From JAXDJH01 sp034663635 (GTDB lineage: Bacteria; Actinomycetota; CADDZG01; WHSQ01), in the NCBI GenBank assembly GCA_034663635.1, contig JAXDJH010000013.1, positions 62,001-126,000 on the forward strand: 64,000 nucleotides of DNA. Direction: 5' to 3'. The position numbers were made by a program, and so were the translations under genes. A model generated the notes under the pieces. The model had not been told where the DNA came from and ran no database searches. It worked only from the letters and a program-made list of their open reading frames with translations. Shown one piece after another: positions 17,080-25,020 of this stretch. The first letter of the stretch is position 1. Every line of letters starts with the position of its first letter.

Positions 17080-18285
17080 ATGCGGCGGACGCTGATCGGC
17101 TTCATCTCAACTGCTCTCATCTGTCTTATCCCTTCGAGCGCACTCGCTCGAGCTCCCTGGAAACAAGACATCGACCGCGCTGTCTCGGGACATCCGATCG
17201 GGGTGGCGGTGCGCGACGAGGGCCGAACGCTCTATCGCCATTCCTCGAAGATCAAGAGAGTCCCCGCCTCGAACGAGAAGCTCTTGATGTCCATGGCGCT
17301 CCTCGAGGAATTGCCGATCGACACACAGATCCGAACGTCGGCAGCAGCATCGTCCATCTCGGGCTCGACCATTCAAGGAGATCTTTGGATACTCGGGCAC
17401 GGCGATCCGACGATCACCGGTGGAGGACAGTACGGACGCAGTTTGCCCTTCGACCCGACGACACTCGGCTCACTCGCACGAGCGATCAGGAATGCCGGAA
17501 TCAAGTCCATCCAAGGAAGCGTCATGGGCAACACGGGTTACTTCGCGCGGGACTGGTTCGCTCCCGGGTGGAAATCGGACTTCCCGATGGAGGAGTGCCC
17601 GCTCCCTTCTGCTCTGACTTTCGAAGGCAACGTCCATCGCGACGATCACGTTGCCGACCCCGAACTTCGCGCCGCTAGTTCGCTATCGAGAAAGTTGACG
17701 GCGCTGGGAGTCGATGTAGTAGGCGAAGCGGGAGCCGCTCAATCGCCGGGCAACCTGACTCAGGTCGCGCACGTGAAGGCGGAGCCTCTAGAGAAGTTGC
17801 TCCAGTACATGAATCACAAGTCGGCGAACTTCTTCGCCGAGATGCTCGGCAAGCGCCTCGCCGTCGAGCGCTACGGCCCCCCCGGAACGATCGCGAACGG
17901 AGCGCAGGCGATCGAGAGCTGGGCTGCGAAACAAGGCGTCACCCTCATCGCCAACGACTCATCGGGGCTCAGCTACGACAACCGCGTTTCGCCCGGCGGT
18001 CTGGCGCGGCTACTTGGGTCCGCCGAGGCGTTCGACTGGGGTGGGGCGCTTCGAGATCTGCTCCCCGGGGCCGATGAAGGCACTCTCGAGGGCCGGTTGA
18101 TCGGCGTGAAGTTTCACGCGAAGACAGGGACGCTCGACGGGATCTCCGCCTTGTCGGGATGGGTTTGGCTGAGGCAGACCAGGAGTTGGGCGGAGTTCTC
18201 GATCATGTCTCGCGGGATGTCTAAATCGACCGCCGTCGGGATAGAGGACGAGGTCGTGCGGATACTGACCAGAGAGGCTGCTTAG
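17080..18285 (+). CDS. dacB: D-alanyl-D-alanine carboxypeptidase/endopeptidase, PBP4 type (peptidase S13)
   Basis: A 401-residue exported protein (signal peptide 1-23). The three active-site motifs of penicillin-binding serine enzymes are present: Ser64-N-E-Lys67 in VPASNEKLL, the SxN-type loop in NDSSGLSYDNRVSPGGL, and KTG in FHAKTGTLDG. The inserted domains between the first two motifs, including GDLWILGHGDPTITGGG and the NHKSANFFAEML helix, identify peptidase family S13 (DacB/PBP4). It trims D-Ala from or cuts cross-links in peptidoglycan outside the cell. At about 400 residues it is slightly shorter than typical PBP4. Confidence 0.9.
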   Translation: MRRTLIGFISTALICLIPSSALARAPWKQDIDRAVSGHPIGVAVRDEGRTLYRHSSKIKRVPASNEKLLMSMALLEELPIDTQIRTSAAASSISGSTIQGDLWILGHGDPTITGGGQYGRSLPFDPTTLGSLARAIRNAGIKSIQGSVMGNTGYFARDWFAPGWKSDFPMEECPLPSALTFEGNVHRDDHVADPELRAASSLSRKLTALGVDVVGEAGAAQSPGNLTQVAHVKAEPLEKLLQYMNHKSANFFAEMLGKRLAVERYGPPGTIANGAQAIESWAAKQGVTLIANDSSGLSYDNRVSPGGLARLLGSAEAFDWGGALRDLLPGADEGTLEGRLIGVKFHAKTGTLDGISALSGWVWLRQTRSWAEFSIMSRGMSKSTAVGIEDEVVRILTREAA

Positions 18286-18413
18286 GCCGCTACTGCCCGT
18301 CCGCAGTCGCATTCGACCTGCACGCCGACGCCCTCTGCCACGAGCGTGATCGGAGAACCACACCCCTCGCACGTCTCGCCCGAGTCCCACTGGATCTGCT
18401 CGAAGTTCGTCAT
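18282..18413 (-). CDS. 43-residue zinc-ribbon-like protein
   Basis: A 43-codon ORF starting MTNFEQIQWDSGETCEGCGS and continuing to VQVECDCGRAVAA. Four cysteines in CxxC and CxC pairs, 16 residues apart, fit a single small zinc ribbon. Its stop (TAA) overlaps the carboxypeptidase stop in a TTAG tetranucleotide, the same convergent geometry as several genuine pairs in this window. The ribosome site is weak, so it is less certain than the larger genes. Confidence 0.55.
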   Translation of the reverse strand: MTNFEQIQWDSGETCEGCGSPITLVAEGVGVQVECDCGRAVAA

Positions 18414-18511
18414 GTCATCAGGCTAGAGGGAGGGTGTGACAAAAGCGGGATTAGCCCCCGCGCGGCGAATATCCCTTATGTACCGATTCTTCTCGAGAGG
18501 GGTGCTGGATC

Positions 18512-21136
18512 ATGCGTCGTTTCGCCGTCGTGGGAGCCGCAGTTGCCATTCTGGCCGGCCTGTTCCCATCGATCACCGGGCCGGCTTCGTCCGCGGCTGC
18601 GCTGAGCCCAGTCGCCGGGTCCGCCACTGAATACCAAGCGCTCGGCCGGATCTTTCCCGACCCGCACGGATGCCGCGACGCGGCTCCGGGCAACTCGCCG
18701 TTTGCGAAGGGAACCGTGTGTGCGGCCGACTTCCTCCAGTTCGACGAGCTCACCAAGGGGATTACGTTCATGGAGGAGTCGTTCCCCGATTTCGTCGAGT
18801 TCTACAGGCTCGACGAAGACTTCGATTGCTCGGGCAAGCAGGTGAACGATCCGGACCAAGGTTGCAAGACCGCCTTATCCGCCGGCTTGCCCCAGACATT
18901 GCCGGATGCACAGGGATCGGGCTTCTCGCGCGACAAGAGACCTCTCTATCTCGTCCGGATCACCGACGAGCGAGTGTCGAACAAGGACAAGAAATGGTTC
19001 GTCTTTCCGCTGTCGATCCACGGGATCGAGCGCGCGGGGGTCGAGGGTGGAACGCGCGCCGCGGAAGACCTCGCGACATGGGGTGCATGCGAGGCGGAGA
19101 AGGCGCCGGACTACGTCGATTGCACATCTCCGGACAACGAGGCGCCCCATCCGCTCCTCGAGGCCACACCCGAGAAGTCGATAACCGCCGGACCGGCGCT
19201 CGAGAAGTCCGTCATCTACTTCATGTATCCGAACCCCGACGGCTGGGCCCGAGGCGACAGGAGTGAGGGCGCGCAGTTCTACCAGCGGTACAACGGCAAC
19301 GGCGTCGACCTGAACCGCGACTGGCCCGAGCAGGGCTACACGTTCCGTCCCTACACGCCGTGGTCGGAGCCCGAGACGCGCAGCTTCGGACGCGTCCTTC
19401 AAGCGATCGGTCCGCACGACTCTTCAGGCGACCCGAAGTGGACTGGGGGCATCGACCTTCATGGACAGCTGGTCGACCGGGCGTTCTCGTTCACCTTGAT
19501 CGGTGGCTCTCAGCGCCCATGGGACAAAAACCAAAGGATCCTGCAGACGGTCAAGGGCGCGTGGGCCGACGCCGAGGCGCGCCTGGCGTGGTCTCCGCTG
19601 ATCAAAGCCAACGACGCGCCCGCAGAGGACCCGCGCCTGTACGGCGTTCAATGGGGAACTGTCTGGGACACGATCGATTACACGGTGACCGGAGCGCTCG
19701 GTGACTGGATCGACTCGCCCATCGGCCTCAACGCGGACGGCATCGACAACGAGATGTCGCTCTCGCACCTCGTCAACTGCGGAACCGGCAGCTGCTACGA
19801 CCAGGACGCCGAGCAGCTTCACGTGGACGGCAACAAGTCCCTCGTTTATTCGATGATCAACTACACGCTCAAGCCAGAGGACACGACGTTTCCGACGGAG
19901 GGGCGCGTCGCTTACCTGCACAACAAGGGCTTCGTGAGCGAGCCGACGGACAAATTCGAGTCTCCTCCGAAGTTCACCAAGCTGCCTCCGCAAAAGGACA
20001 TCCCGCGGTTCCAGCTGGATGGGAGCAACAGCTACACGCACGAGTTCAAGGTCAAAGGGCCCGACGACGGTGTCTACAACGGTGGGATCACCGTGACCAT
20101 CACTTGCGCGAACGCCCAAGGCGTGAGCCCGTGTGCGCTCTCGGAGGCGCGTCTCGAGCGGAAGAATCCGAAGGAGCCGAATACGCAGGGGGAAGGCGAC
20201 TGGGAAACCGTCAACTCGTATTTCAACCAGTCGCCTGCGTATGTTCAAGGCGGCCAGGCATTGCACGCCAACCTTCCGTTGCCCGGCCAGTACAGGGTGG
20301 TCATCTCCGGCGCCGGTCCCACCGATGTCTTCACCGCCGACGTCGACTTCACGACCGAGAAGGGCTGGCCCGACCCCGGCCAGATCGGCTACAAGGTCAC
20401 CAACATGAAGTTCTGGGAAGACCTAAAACCATTCGTCAAGCCCGGACTCGACAAGATCACGCCGAAACAGATCCGGCACACGAACAAGTGGAAACGTCGC
20501 TACGACACGGTGGTCGTCACCAACAAGGTGTATCCGAAACTCGCTTTGAAGCTGCGGAAGTGGGTCAACAAGGGCGGGAACCTCGTTCTCACCGACGAGG
20601 CTCTGAAGATGCTCGAAGTGATGAAGTTCATCGACGCGAAGTCAGTCGGCACCAGTAAGCACTACGCGGGCTACGTGAACTTCGCGACTCGGAAGAAAGA
20701 AAACACATACAAAGATCGCCTGTCCCAAAAGATCAACCAACCGGGGGCAGCAGAGGGCGGAGCTCCAGCCGCGGGCGATCCGCCCGCCGGCGCTGACGAT
20801 GAGATCCACCGGCGTCAGACCTACGAGCCCGTTCCGTTGAACCTCGCGATCCAGAACGCCAGCGGGGGTGACGCGAACAACTCTCCGGTCTGGTGGATCC
20901 CCGCGGAGGCCTACAAGAAGGCAAGAGGTAAGCAGCGGGCGGTGGGATCGACAGGAGACAAGGGACACATCTCCTATGGCGAGATCAAGTGGGGCAAGGG
21001 CCGGGTCCGCTTCCACGGAGCGCTTTTACCGATGCCTACCGACGAGTTCGACAACCCCTTCGGCGTGGCCAACTACGGACTCACCTACGCCGGTTATCAG
21101 ATGCTGCAAAACTTGTTGACCTGGACGCGCCCTTAA
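18512..21136 (+). CDS. large secreted M14-family zinc carboxypeptidase with C-terminal extension
   Basis: An 874-residue exported protein. After a signal peptide (1-29) the M14 domain spans roughly 75-460: SIHGIERAG (His170, Glu173 zinc ligands), YNGNGVDLNRDWPEQG (Asn268/Arg269), WSEPETRSF, and GGIDLHGQL (His316 third ligand). The catalytic Glu may be in GIDNEMSLSHL. Residues 500-600 look like a beta-sandwich accessory domain, and residues 630-874 (DTVVVTNKVYPKLALKLRKW, GGNLVLTDEALKML) resemble a glutamine-amidotransferase-like fold without an obvious active site. It is two to three times the usual M14 length. The ATG follows GAGAGGGGTGC. Confidence 0.85.
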   Translation: MRRFAVVGAAVAILAGLFPSITGPASSAAALSPVAGSATEYQALGRIFPDPHGCRDAAPGNSPFAKGTVCAADFLQFDELTKGITFMEESFPDFVEFYRLDEDFDCSGKQVNDPDQGCKTALSAGLPQTLPDAQGSGFSRDKRPLYLVRITDERVSNKDKKWFVFPLSIHGIERAGVEGGTRAAEDLATWGACEAEKAPDYVDCTSPDNEAPHPLLEATPEKSITAGPALEKSVIYFMYPNPDGWARGDRSEGAQFYQRYNGNGVDLNRDWPEQGYTFRPYTPWSEPETRSFGRVLQAIGPHDSSGDPKWTGGIDLHGQLVDRAFSFTLIGGSQRPWDKNQRILQTVKGAWADAEARLAWSPLIKANDAPAEDPRLYGVQWGTVWDTIDYTVTGALGDWIDSPIGLNADGIDNEMSLSHLVNCGTGSCYDQDAEQLHVDGNKSLVYSMINYTLKPEDTTFPTEGRVAYLHNKGFVSEPTDKFESPPKFTKLPPQKDIPRFQLDGSNSYTHEFKVKGPDDGVYNGGITVTITCANAQGVSPCALSEARLERKNPKEPNTQGEGDWETVNSYFNQSPAYVQGGQALHANLPLPGQYRVVISGAGPTDVFTADVDFTTEKGWPDPGQIGYKVTNMKFWEDLKPFVKPGLDKITPKQIRHTNKWKRRYDTVVVTNKVYPKLALKLRKWVNKGGNLVLTDEALKMLEVMKFIDAKSVGTSKHYAGYVNFATRKKENTYKDRLSQKINQPGAAEGGAPAAGDPPAGADDEIHRRQTYEPVPLNLAIQNASGGDANNSPVWWIPAEAYKKARGKQRAVGSTGDKGHISYGEIKWGKGRVRFHGALLPMPTDEFDNPFGVANYGLTYAGYQMLQNLLTWTRP

Positions 21137-21873
21137 GTTCCGAGACCTATGCGGGCTTCGACTCGTTATTCGAGCCGGAGCCCGCGTGGCGCGTCGGGGA
21201 GTTCCCGTTGCGCGATGGATCGATGCGCGAGCTGCGCGAGCCTGATGCCATCCCCATCGTCCAGAACGGCCGGCTCCGGATGGGAGTCCGGCGTTTCACG
21301 CGCAGTCACGACAAAGTCCAGATCCTCGACAACGCCAAGCACGTCCTTTTCTCGACGAAGACGTTCGAGGTTCCCGCCGATGGAGCCCTGTCGCTGTCGG
21401 CAACCATCGACGCGACGGGCAGCGACTGTGTTGACGGCGACCTCTATGACGGCTTCGCTTCGCTTCTTTGCCTGGACTTCTCGACCGGCACCGCGATCGA
21501 CGTCTTCTGCAGAGACGACCTCTGCGCCGCGGTCTTCGCGCGGCTCCCATTCCCCGGGATCTCGGTCCCCGAGATCCAACCTATGAAGTACTGGGGGATC
21601 TTCGACGAGCGGGAACTCTCGAAGGCCGGCCCGCACGACTACACGATCGTCATCGACAACTCTCGCCGAGCCATCACGTGGACCGTCGACGGCGAGAGCC
21701 TGAGGGAGCAATCGATGCCCGACTACGAGATCGGTCCTCTGATGCTGGGCCTCGGCCTGATGACCGAGAAGGACATAGGGACTGAGGGGAGCATCTCGGT
21801 GCACGGTCAGGGAGTGAAAGCGGAATGGAGCCCAATCACGATCACCCAAATTCTCCAGGGCAACCGGGCGTAG
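21121..21873 (+). CDS. DUF6081-like protein; start codon uncertain
   Basis: The open frame carries a conserved-looking beta-rich protein from about 21147 to 21873: AGFDSLFEPEPAWRVGEFPL, KHVLFSTKTFEVPADGALSL, LDFSTGTAIDVFCRDDLCA and DYTIVIDNSRRAITWTVDGE. The pattern resembles DUF6081 proteins of Actinomycetota (function unknown, lectin-like sandwich). There is no ATG, GTG or TTG in frame close to the domain; the only ATG (20989) lies 148 bases inside the M14 gene. A CTG at 21121, overlapping the M14 stop by 16 bases, is the best-placed start and is used here as a guess. No signal peptide is visible. Confidence 0.65.
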   Translation: MDAPLSSETYAGFDSLFEPEPAWRVGEFPLRDGSMRELREPDAIPIVQNGRLRMGVRRFTRSHDKVQILDNAKHVLFSTKTFEVPADGALSLSATIDATGSDCVDGDLYDGFASLLCLDFSTGTAIDVFCRDDLCAAVFARLPFPGISVPEIQPMKYWGIFDERELSKAGPHDYTIVIDNSRRAITWTVDGESLREQSMPDYEIGPLMLGLGLMTEKDIGTEGSISVHGQGVKAEWSPITITQILQGNRA

Positions 21874-21909
21874 CCCGGTCGGATCGGAATATTTCGACTG
21901 GAAATAGAA

Positions 21910-21935
21910 AACGGGCCGCCCGAAGGCGGCCCGTT
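21910..21935. terminator. bidirectional intrinsic terminator
   Basis: A perfect 11-bp inverted repeat (AACGGGCCGCC / GGCGGCCCGTT) with a CGAA tetraloop sits between the convergent DUF6081-like and DUF6458-like genes. The same GGGCCGCC core is used in the terminator at 40794-40821. Confidence 0.75.
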
Positions 21936-21960
21936 CACCTCTCATTGCTTTGACGATTCT

Positions 21961-22185
21961 CTAGAGAACCTCACGTTCACGGTCACGAATAACGGTGGTG
22001 TTGCTGCCGTTATTGAAACCGCCCCAAGAACTCCAGAACATCATCGAGAGGATGATCCCGATGATCCCGACGATCAGCAAGATGACACCGATCGTGTTGA
22101 GGTTGAAGCCCTCGGTCTGAATGTCGACGGCGAAAGCGAGGATCGCCCCGATCGCCGTTAGGAAAAGGCTGGCTCCGATACCCAT
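21961..22185 (-). CDS. DUF6458-like small membrane protein
   Basis: A 74-residue protein with two membrane segments (about 3-20 and 30-50: IGVILLIVGIIGIILSMMFW) followed by WSSWGGF and a charged tail ending TVIRDREREVL. Length, the MGIG start and the WSSWGG motif match the DUF6458 family of Actinomycetota, whose function is unknown. The start is preceded by GAGGAGGTGAATACGT. Confidence 0.8.
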   Translation of the reverse strand: MGIGASLFLTAIGAILAFAVDIQTEGFNLNTIGVILLIVGIIGIILSMMFWSSWGGFNNGSNTTVIRDREREVL

Positions 22186-22289
22186 ACGTATTCACCTCCT
22201 CGAGGTGATAGCGCGTTGTTTGCTTCTCTTGATTCCGCAGGTGTTCGTACCCGGAGAGGAGCCGTTCAAACTCTCCCCGTGACGACCTG

Positions 22290-23870
22290 CTACGCGCCCT
22301 CGAGCTCGAAGGGCATCGAGACACCGGAGTCGGCGGTTAGATCGGAAAGGACCGCGCGAGCCGCGTTTCTGCCCGGGGCACCACAAACGCCTCCACCCGG
22401 GTGAGTGCCGGAACCACACATGTAGAAACCCGGCAGCGGAGTTCGATGTCGGTGCCACGTTCCCGCGGGACGCTTGTCGAATAGCCAGTCCGGCAGGATC
22501 TCGCCGTGAAAGATGTTGCCCCCGGTTAGACCGAAGCGCTCCTCGAGATCGGGGGGGCCGAGAACGAGGCGTCCCTCGATGAGATCGCTCAGGCCCGGCG
22601 CGTAACGCTCGAGCGTGCCGATGACGAGATCGCCGATCTCGTCTCGTCGCTGATCCCAGGTTCCCTCGGCTAGGTCGTACGGCGCGTACTGAGCGAACAC
22701 CGAGAGCGTGTGCTTGCCGGCCGGCGCAAGTTCGGGCTCGGAAGCCGTCTGGATCCATGCCTCGAGGAACATGTTGGCTGCAGGACGACCTTCCGCCGCG
22801 TCCGAGCAAGCCTTCTCGAGATAGTCGATCGACGGAGAGACGGTGATGGTTCCGAGGTGTTCCGGACCGGGCTGACTCGCGTCCGACATACCCGTGAACT
22901 TCGGCAAGCCGCTAAGTGCGCAGTTCACCTTCACAACCGTTCCCTTCTGAGGGAGCAGCTCGATGTCCTGGATGAACTCGGCCGGCATATTCGCGTCGCG
23001 AACGAGTGACAAGGTCCGCTTCGGATCGGCGTTCGAGCAGACGAGGGGGGCGTCGATCTCCTCGCCCGACGCGAGCGCGATGCCGGAGGCGCGCCTGCGG
23101 GAATCGTGTTTCACCGACGCCACCTCGGCCTCCAGACGGATCTCGCCGCCCGCGGAGCGAAGCACGTCGGCAAGTTGTGACGTGATGGCGCCCATGCCTC
23201 CCCGAACGAATCCCCAGATGCCGTTCTGGCCACTGGCCTCACCGAACGCGTGGTGGAGATAGACGTATGAAGTCCCGGGCGTGCGCGGCCCCGCGGCCGA
23301 ACCGATGATCCCCTGGGACGCGAGCAGGCCGCGCATGAGGTCAGACTCGAAATACTCCTCGCACACATCCGCGATCGCGGCGTCCACCGTCTGCTTGAAC
23401 AGACCCTCGATCTCGGATTGGCGGAACGCGCGGCGAGCCTGTTTCCGTGTGGCGGGATAGGTAAGAAGGGGGCGGAGGCGACGGGAGGCTTCCTCGAACA
23501 ACTCGATGAAACGTGGGTATGCCTCCGCATCGGCCGGCGAGATCTTCGCTATCTCCGCTTTCTTACGGGCGGGGTCGTCCCACATCACAAGTCCCCCACC
23601 GCCTTCGAACGGAGCGAACAGCTCGGGATCCTTCACCCGGACGTCGAGCTTGAGGCCCAGCTCCGAAACGATGTCCGGCAACAGGAGCGAGAGCGCATAG
23701 GAGGCGGTCGAGATCCTGAAGCCGGGGAAAAGCTCTTCGGTGACGCAGGCCCCGCCGATGCGGTCGCTCCGCTCGACCACGATCACTTTCAACCCGGCCC
23801 GCGCGAGATAGTTGGCGCAGACAAGGCCGTTATGACCCGCGCCTATGACGATCGCGTCGTAAGTGGACAA
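22290..23870 (-). CDS. FAD-dependent oxidoreductase, phytoene desaturase/PYROXD2-like
   Basis: A 526-residue flavoprotein starting at TTG behind AGAGGAGC. The N-terminus YDAIVIGAGHNGLVCANYLA is a classic FAD-binding Rossmann motif, followed by VIVVERSDRIGGACVTEEL; the C-terminus GFYMCGSGTHPGGGVCGAPG is the second FAD contact of the phytoene-desaturase/carotenoid-isomerase superfamily. The overall pattern (HAFGEASGQNGIWGFVRGGM, AQYAPYDLAEGTWDQRRDEI) matches the NAD(P)/FAD-dependent branch related to human PYROXD2 rather than a carotenoid-cluster CrtI. No carotenoid genes are nearby. The substrate is unknown. Confidence 0.85.
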   Translation of the reverse strand: MSTYDAIVIGAGHNGLVCANYLARAGLKVIVVERSDRIGGACVTEELFPGFRISTASYALSLLLPDIVSELGLKLDVRVKDPELFAPFEGGGGLVMWDDPARKKAEIAKISPADAEAYPRFIELFEEASRRLRPLLTYPATRKQARRAFRQSEIEGLFKQTVDAAIADVCEEYFESDLMRGLLASQGIIGSAAGPRTPGTSYVYLHHAFGEASGQNGIWGFVRGGMGAITSQLADVLRSAGGEIRLEAEVASVKHDSRRRASGIALASGEEIDAPLVCSNADPKRTLSLVRDANMPAEFIQDIELLPQKGTVVKVNCALSGLPKFTGMSDASQPGPEHLGTITVSPSIDYLEKACSDAAEGRPAANMFLEAWIQTASEPELAPAGKHTLSVFAQYAPYDLAEGTWDQRRDEIGDLVIGTLERYAPGLSDLIEGRLVLGPPDLEERFGLTGGNIFHGEILPDWLFDKRPAGTWHRHRTPLPGFYMCGSGTHPGGGVCGAPGRNAARAVLSDLTADSGVSMPFELEGA

Positions 23871-23919
23871 GAGAGCTCCTCTGGCTAAGCCGGTCGGAGC
23901 AGGCTACCCTTTCGTTCCT

Positions 23920-24066
23920 GTGGCCCTAAAGGCGTTCTGCACCACTTGTCAGAGGACGGTCTATATCGACGATGGCGACACGCCGGTCTGCCCGGTGTGT
24001 TCCAACCCCTTGATCGAGACCACAACTGACACCGTCGACAAGGACAAGGATCCCGAAAAGGCTTAG
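23920..24066 (+). CDS. 48-residue zinc-ribbon protein
   Basis: Start taken as GTG at 23920, giving VALKAFCTTCQRTVYIDDGD then TPVCPVCSNPLIE and an acidic tail. Two CxxC pairs 16 residues apart form a rubredoxin-like or zinc-ribbon knuckle. A longer frame reaches back to 23863 into the divergent flavoprotein gene but lacks a ribosome site. Very small proteins of this type are common in Actinomycetota; the role is unknown. Confidence 0.65.
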   Translation: MALKAFCTTCQRTVYIDDGDTPVCPVCSNPLIETTTDTVDKDKDPEKA

Positions 24067-24126
24067 GCCCTCCCTCGATCCGTGTCACACGGTATTTACG
24101 CAACATTCACATCAAAAGCATCCACT

Positions 24127-24142
24127 GGAAACATGTGTTTCC
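24127..24142. promoter_or_regulatory. inverted repeat upstream of a small gene
   Basis: GGAAAC-ATGT-GTTTCC is a 6-bp perfect dyad 14 bases before the start of the 69-residue gene, within a relatively AT-rich 90-base gap. It could be an operator or a small hairpin at the mRNA start. Confidence 0.3.
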
Positions 24143-24155
24143 TACGCTATGAACC

Positions 24156-24365
24156 ATGCCCACCCCTTCCAGATTGTTAGACATGCTCTTCTCGGTTGCC
24201 CGTCAGGCCGATGCGGCGCTGACGGCACCGTCCGTCGAGAACGCCCGCCGCGCGATGAAAGCGAACGAGCACCGCGCCGCGGCGCAAGCCGCGCTCGATC
24301 TCGACCTCGAACGCTTCCTCTTTCCGGTAGTGGAAGAGAGGCTTCAGATGGGCGGAGCGAAGTAG
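24156..24365 (+). CDS. small helical protein, 69 residues
   Basis: A 69-residue ORF, MPTPSRLLDMLFSVARQADA then ENARRAMKANEHRAAAQAAL and LDLERFLFPVVEERL, predicted as two or three amphipathic helices. Third-position GC is as high as in known genes here, which supports coding. There is no clear ribosome site and no known domain. It overlaps the end of the convergent phosphatase gene by 22 bases. Confidence 0.5.
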   Translation: MPTPSRLLDMLFSVARQADAALTAPSVENARRAMKANEHRAAAQAALDLDLERFLFPVVEERLQMGGAK

Positions 24366-24943
24366 GCGGCTTCCAGCACTCGGTCGTCCTCTAGCGTCAA
24401 CGACGTTATGGACCCGGTCCCGCACGGTGTGAACGCGAGCCACGGCGGCACCCGGCGTCGCGCCAGCGCCAGTCTCGAAACGAGCACGGGAGTCTGATGA
24501 GACACGACAACCGTTTCGAGACCGTCCGCCGCTTCATGCGCCTCTTCGATCACAGAAATCATGCGCGCTTTGATGTCTATGAACCGCTCACCCCAGCTCG
24601 GCCCCCATGGGTTTCGAAAGCTCCACCAGTGCTTCGGGGAACGGAGCAAAGCCGAAAAGGTGCCGACGATCCCCTCGACAGTCGAATCGCTTTCGATCAA
24701 ACGGTCGTCGGTAACGATCTGAAGCTTCGGATGCTTCTCCGCAATCGCTGCCGCCGTCTCCTGAGCGCGTTCGAGGGGACTGGCCCAGATGGCACCGATG
24801 GGCCGGCCGGCGAGCCGTTCGGCTGCCGCCTCGGCCTGCAGCTTCCCGCGCTCGGATAGGTGATAGCCCGGAAGACGCCCGTAGATAACGCCCTTCGGGT
24901 TCTCGACCTCGCCGTGTCTAACCAGATGGATGGTCCCCTTCAT
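24344..24943 (-). CDS. histidine phosphatase family protein (phosphoglycerate mutase-like)
   Basis: A 199-residue cytosolic protein, with the start taken at ATG 24943 (MKGTIHLVRHGEV) rather than further upstream. RHG at 9-11 carries the catalytic His10, WASPLERAQETA the second conserved block (Arg), and VVVSHQTPV the second His; a Glu (RLIESDST region) completes the histidine-phosphatase set. PGYHLSERGKLQAEA and GVIYGRLPGY are typical of MSMEG_4193-like actinobacterial members. The substrate is a phosphomonoester of unknown identity. Confidence 0.85.
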   Translation of the reverse strand: MKGTIHLVRHGEVENPKGVIYGRLPGYHLSERGKLQAEAAAERLAGRPIGAIWASPLERAQETAAAIAEKHPKLQIVTDDRLIESDSTVEGIVGTFSALLRSPKHWWSFRNPWGPSWGERFIDIKARMISVIEEAHEAADGLETVVVSHQTPVLVSRLALARRRVPPWLAFTPCGTGSITSLTLEDDRVLEAAYFAPPI

Positions 24944-25020
24944 CGCGTGGAAGGGTAGGACACCCGGAAACGCCCTGTACCCCCTCGTTCGCGAGGAGCC
25001 AACGCGCTTAAGGTGAGTGC

